NCBI GenBank assembly: GCA_036012565.1
Contig: DASCPP010000051.1
Span: 1 to 18,135, forward strand
Direction of reading: 5' to 3'
Length of the DNA: 18,135 nucleotides
DNA from: DUAL01 sp036012565
Lineage (GTDB): Bacteria; Bacteroidota; Bacteroidia; Flavobacteriales; BACL11
A program made the position numbers and the translations under genes. Shown here piece by piece: positions 16,133 to 18,135 of this stretch. The stretch's first letter is position 1, and each line of letters begins with the position of its first letter. The notes under the pieces are model-generated. The model was not told the DNA's origin, made no database searches, and saw only the letters and a list, made by a program, of their open reading frames with translations.

Positions 16133-16179
16133 AATCTTAAATTTTATATTGCTAAAAATACAATTTTTTAACACAATTT

Positions 16180-16195
16180 ACTATGCACGCATAAT
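16180..16195. promoter_or_regulatory. Imperfect MarR operator copy (ligase-proximal)
   Basis: ACTATGCACGCATAAT, a variant of the perfect palindrome at 16207-16222 with two changes in the right half. The shared sequence extends upstream as AATTT in both copies, so the two form a direct repeat 27 bp apart. It sits 48 bases upstream of the ligase ATG and would overlap or flank that gene's promoter. Binding by the adjacent MarR is inferred. Confidence 0.7.
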
Positions 16196-16206
16196 TTTTT
16201 TAATTT

Positions 16207-16222
16207 ACTATGCATGCATAGT
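16207..16222. promoter_or_regulatory. Perfect 16-bp palindromic MarR operator
   Basis: ACTATGCATGCATAGT is a perfect inverted repeat with 8-bp half-sites, the size expected for a MarR-family dimer. It lies in the gap between the divergent ligase and marR genes, 40 bases before the marR ATG. It would cover the expected -33 region of the candidate marR promoter, implying autorepression and co-control of both operons. A further half-site-like ACTATG overlaps the marR start codon at 16260-16265. Confidence 0.75.
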
Positions 16223-16233
16223 GTTTTTTTTAC

Positions 16234-16241
16234 TATTTTCG
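16234..16241 (+). promoter_or_regulatory. Candidate -7 element for marR-fadN
   Basis: TATTTTCG is one mismatch from TAnnTTTG and ends 21 bases before the marR ATG. The -33 region at the usual spacing would fall inside the perfect operator, so repressor binding would block it. Confidence 0.35.
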
Positions 16242-16262
16242 TTCCAAAATTTATAACTTACT

Positions 16263-16691
16263 ATGGAACAAGAAGACACTATTGATTATAACATCAGAAA
16301 AACATGGTATAATATTACCAAAATGTACAATCGTACTGCAACAGAATATATGGCAAGTATGGCTCTTGGTATGATTATCCTCAATATTGATATAATGGAA
16401 GGGACTCCATCAACTCAATTAGGACCAAGCATGGGAATGGAAGCTACTTCCCTATCTCGTTCTATTAATAAACTAGAAGATGCTGGGGTTATTGAAAGAA
16501 AAGATGACCCAGATGATAAAAGAAAATCTGTTATCCACCTCACTCCACTTGGGATGGATTGGCGTGAAGTAGCAAAAGAAACAGTTATAAATTTTAATGA
16601 ATCTATTTTTTCTCACTTTGAAAAAGAAGAAATGGATACATTTTTCACTATTCTTAAAAAAATAAATAAAATAATTGATGAAACAAAATAG
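16263..16691 (+). CDS. MarR family transcriptional regulator (probable fatty-acid degradation repressor)
   Basis: A 142-aa winged-helix regulator of normal MarR length. N-terminal helices (residues 8-45) form the dimer part. The recognition helix lies near residues 59-73 (MEATSLSRSINKLEDAG), followed by the wing with the family motif RKDDPDDKRKSVIHLTPLG (residues 79-97). A C-terminal helix completes the dimer interface. It sits head to head with an acyl-CoA ligase and overlaps a 3-hydroxyacyl-CoA dehydrogenase gene by 14 bases, so its likely role is to repress both until an acyl-CoA or fatty acid is present. The ligand is inferred from context. The palindromes upstream are the likely binding sites. 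Confidence 0.92.
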   Translation: MEQEDTIDYNIRKTWYNITKMYNRTATEYMASMALGMIILNIDIMEGTPSTQLGPSMGMEATSLSRSINKLEDAGVIERKDDPDDKRKSVIHLTPLGMDWREVAKETVINFNESIFSHFEKEEMDTFFTILKKINKIIDETK

Positions 16692-18135
16692 ACATATAAA
16701 TAAAGTAGCTGTAATTGGTTCTGGAATAATGGGATCTCGTATTGCATGTCATTTTGCAAATATTGGAGTGGAAATTTTACTACTAGATATTGTGCCTTTT
16801 GATATTTCTGAAAAAGACAAAAAAAATAATACAATCCGGAACTCTATTGTAAATGATGCACTAAAAAACACTTTAAAGAGTAAGCCATCCCCTATCTACA
16901 GCAAAGAATTTGCAAGCAGAATTACAACAGGAAATTTGGAAGATGATTTACATAAGATATCAGAAGTTGATTGGATTATTGAAGCTGTAGTAGAAAGGTT
17001 AGATATCAAAAAACAAGTTTTTGAAAAGATAGAAAAATACAGAAAAGAAGGAACTATAATTTCTTCTAACACTTCTGGTATCCCTATTGAAAGTATGATT
17101 GATGGAAGAAGTGATGACTTCAAAGTTCATTTCTGTGGAACACACTTTTTTAATCCTCCAAGATATTTGAAGTTATTAGAAATTATTCCAACCTCAAAAA
17201 CGAATACTGAAGTTACAGACTTTCTAATGAATTATGGAGATAAATTCCTTGGAAAAGACATGGTGCTTTGTAAGGACACTCCGGCATTTATTGCTAACAG
17301 AATTGGTGTTGCTAATATTATGTCTCTGTTCCATTTGGTGAAAGAGTTAGGCTTAACTGTAGAAGAGGTAGATAGTTTGAGTGGACCAATTATTGGTCGC
17401 CCGAAATCAGCAACTTTCCGAACTTGTGATTTAGTTGGTTTGGATACTCTTATTCATGTAGCAAATGGAGTATATGAAAACTGTCCTAATGATGAAATGA
17501 GAGGTAATTTTGAATTGCCTGATTTCATTAATAAGATGAGTGAGAACAAATGGTTAGGAGACAAAACCAAGCAAGGATTCTACAAAAAATCTAAAGATGC
17601 AAATGGCAAAAGAGTAATTGAGGCGTTAAATCTCAATACTATGGAATACGCTCCAAAAAAAAGGGCAAAATTCGGAACCATTGCAGCAGCAAAACAAGAA
17701 GATGATTTTTTAAAGAGATTAAAAATTCTTGTAAAAGGAAAAGATAAGGCAGGAGAATTTTACCGTAAATCTTTCTATTCTTCCTTTGCTTATGTATCAC
17801 ACAGAATTCCTGAAATAACGGACGAGCTTTACAAAATTGACAGAGCACTTTGTGCCGGTTTTGGCTGGAAAATTGGTCCGTTCCAAATGTGGGATGCTTT
17901 AGATGTTGAAAAAACACTATCCAAAATGGAAGAAGCAGGATACAAAGCAGCTCCTTGGGTGTATGATATGGTGAAATCAGGAATTACTTCTTTCTACACA
18001 ACAAAAAACGGAACATTAAATTACTACAATATCCCATCAAAAACACAAGAGAAAGTTGCAGGAATGAAGAATTTTATCATCTTGGATCACATCCGTGAGA
18101 ACAATACAATTTGGAATAATTCAGGATGTAACCTT
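16678..18135 (+). CDS. fadN: 3-hydroxyacyl-CoA dehydrogenase / enoyl-CoA hydratase, FadN-type, 3'-truncated by window edge
   Basis: A fatty-acid beta-oxidation enzyme that oxidises L-3-hydroxyacyl-CoA with NAD+. The frame is open from the ATG at 16678 to the end of the window (486 codons, no stop). The opening KVAVIGSGIMGSRIACHFANIG is a Rossmann motif (Gly14, Gly16, Gly19), followed by LLLDIVP as in Bacillus FadN. The catalytic His156 lies in THFFNPPRYLKLLEIIP, followed by the second domain with CKDTPAFIANRIGVANI and GRPKSATFRTCDLVGLDT. A second dehydrogenase-like helical region (RALCAGFGWKIGPFQMWDAL) follows. FadN-type proteins are near 800 aa and end in an enoyl-CoA hydratase domain, so that domain should lie beyond the window. 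The start overlaps marR by 14 bases; the family N-terminus supports this start. Confidence 0.94.
   Translation, partial: MKQNRHINKVAVIGSGIMGSRIACHFANIGVEILLLDIVPFDISEKDKKNNTIRNSIVNDALKNTLKSKPSPIYSKEFASRITTGNLEDDLHKISEVDWIIEAVVERLDIKKQVFEKIEKYRKEGTIISSNTSGIPIESMIDGRSDDFKVHFCGTHFFNPPRYLKLLEIIPTSKTNTEVTDFLMNYGDKFLGKDMVLCKDTPAFIANRIGVANIMSLFHLVKELGLTVEEVDSLSGPIIGRPKSATFRTCDLVGLDTLIHVANGVYENCPNDEMRGNFELPDFINKMSENKWLGDKTKQGFYKKSKDANGKRVIEALNLNTMEYAPKKRAKFGTIAAAKQEDDFLKRLKILVKGKDKAGEFYRKSFYSSFAYVSHRIPEITDELYKIDRALCAGFGWKIGPFQMWDALDVEKTLSKMEEAGYKAAPWVYDMVKSGITSFYTTKNGTLNYYNIPSKTQEKVAGMKNFIILDHIRENNTIWNNSGCNL

Noticed and set aside
16133..16174. GTG start for the acyl-CoA ligase, adding 14 residues
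   Set aside because: The extra residues do not look like the family N-terminus and the start would lie within six bases of an operator, leaving no room for a promoter between them.
17639..17917. Minus-strand frame within fadN
   Set aside because: The plus frame carries a clear FadN-type sequence throughout; this is a shadow.
1..18135. Mobile elements, CRISPR repeats, defence islands, tRNA or rRNA genes
   Set aside because: No spaced direct repeats, transposase or integrase motifs, or RNA gene signatures were seen on either strand; gene content is chromosomal throughout.

Overview
The window is an AT-rich stretch (roughly one third G+C by eye) of a Bacteroidota chromosome, most likely from the Flavobacteriales/Cytophagales side of the phylum. 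The reasons are the Bacteroidota-typical protein families (DUF5606, DUF5777, DUF6438, long YidC with a lysine-rich tail), the pyrG-yidC order, weak or absent Shine-Dalgarno sequences, and candidate promoters of the TAnnTTTG type. MqnA implies menaquinone synthesis by the futalosine route. Genes are packed tightly. Only four gaps exceed 90 bp (about 113, 95, 182 and 130 bp). No tRNA, rRNA, CRISPR, insertion sequence or phage gene is visible.

Layout. (1) 1-3865, plus strand: 5'-truncated pyrG, yidC and a DUF6438 lipoprotein, joined by one-base TAATG overlaps. (2) 3862-5081, minus strand: a DUF456 membrane protein and mqnA, also joined by TAATG. (3) 5195-6538, plus strand: purB. (4) 6535-11227, minus strand: a six-gene operon of UMF1-type MFS transporter, one-haem cytochrome-like lipoprotein, YceI-like protein, DUF5777 beta-barrel, L-2-hydroxyglutarate oxidase (lhgO) and an unrecognised 184-aa protein. 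Every junction overlaps or is within 7 bp. (5) 11323-14318, plus strand: DUF5606, an M3 metallopeptidase and a Kv-like channel ending in a zinc ribbon, followed by a possible decayed small membrane-protein ORF. (6) 14501 to the end: a divergent fatty-acid degradation locus, with an acyl-CoA ligase on the minus strand and a MarR regulator plus a FadN-type 3-hydroxyacyl-CoA dehydrogenase (cut by the window end) on the plus strand.

Most of the window is housekeeping metabolism and membrane biogenesis. Two parts stand out. The first is the ligase/marR control region, which carries two copies of a 16-bp palindrome 27 bp apart, one of them perfect, almost certainly the MarR operator. The second is the minus-strand operon, which combines a flavin dehydrogenase with a haem lipoprotein, a YceI lipocalin-like protein and an outer-membrane barrel, and looks like an uncharacterised envelope redox module. 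I see no defence system, mobile element or other clearly unprecedented system.
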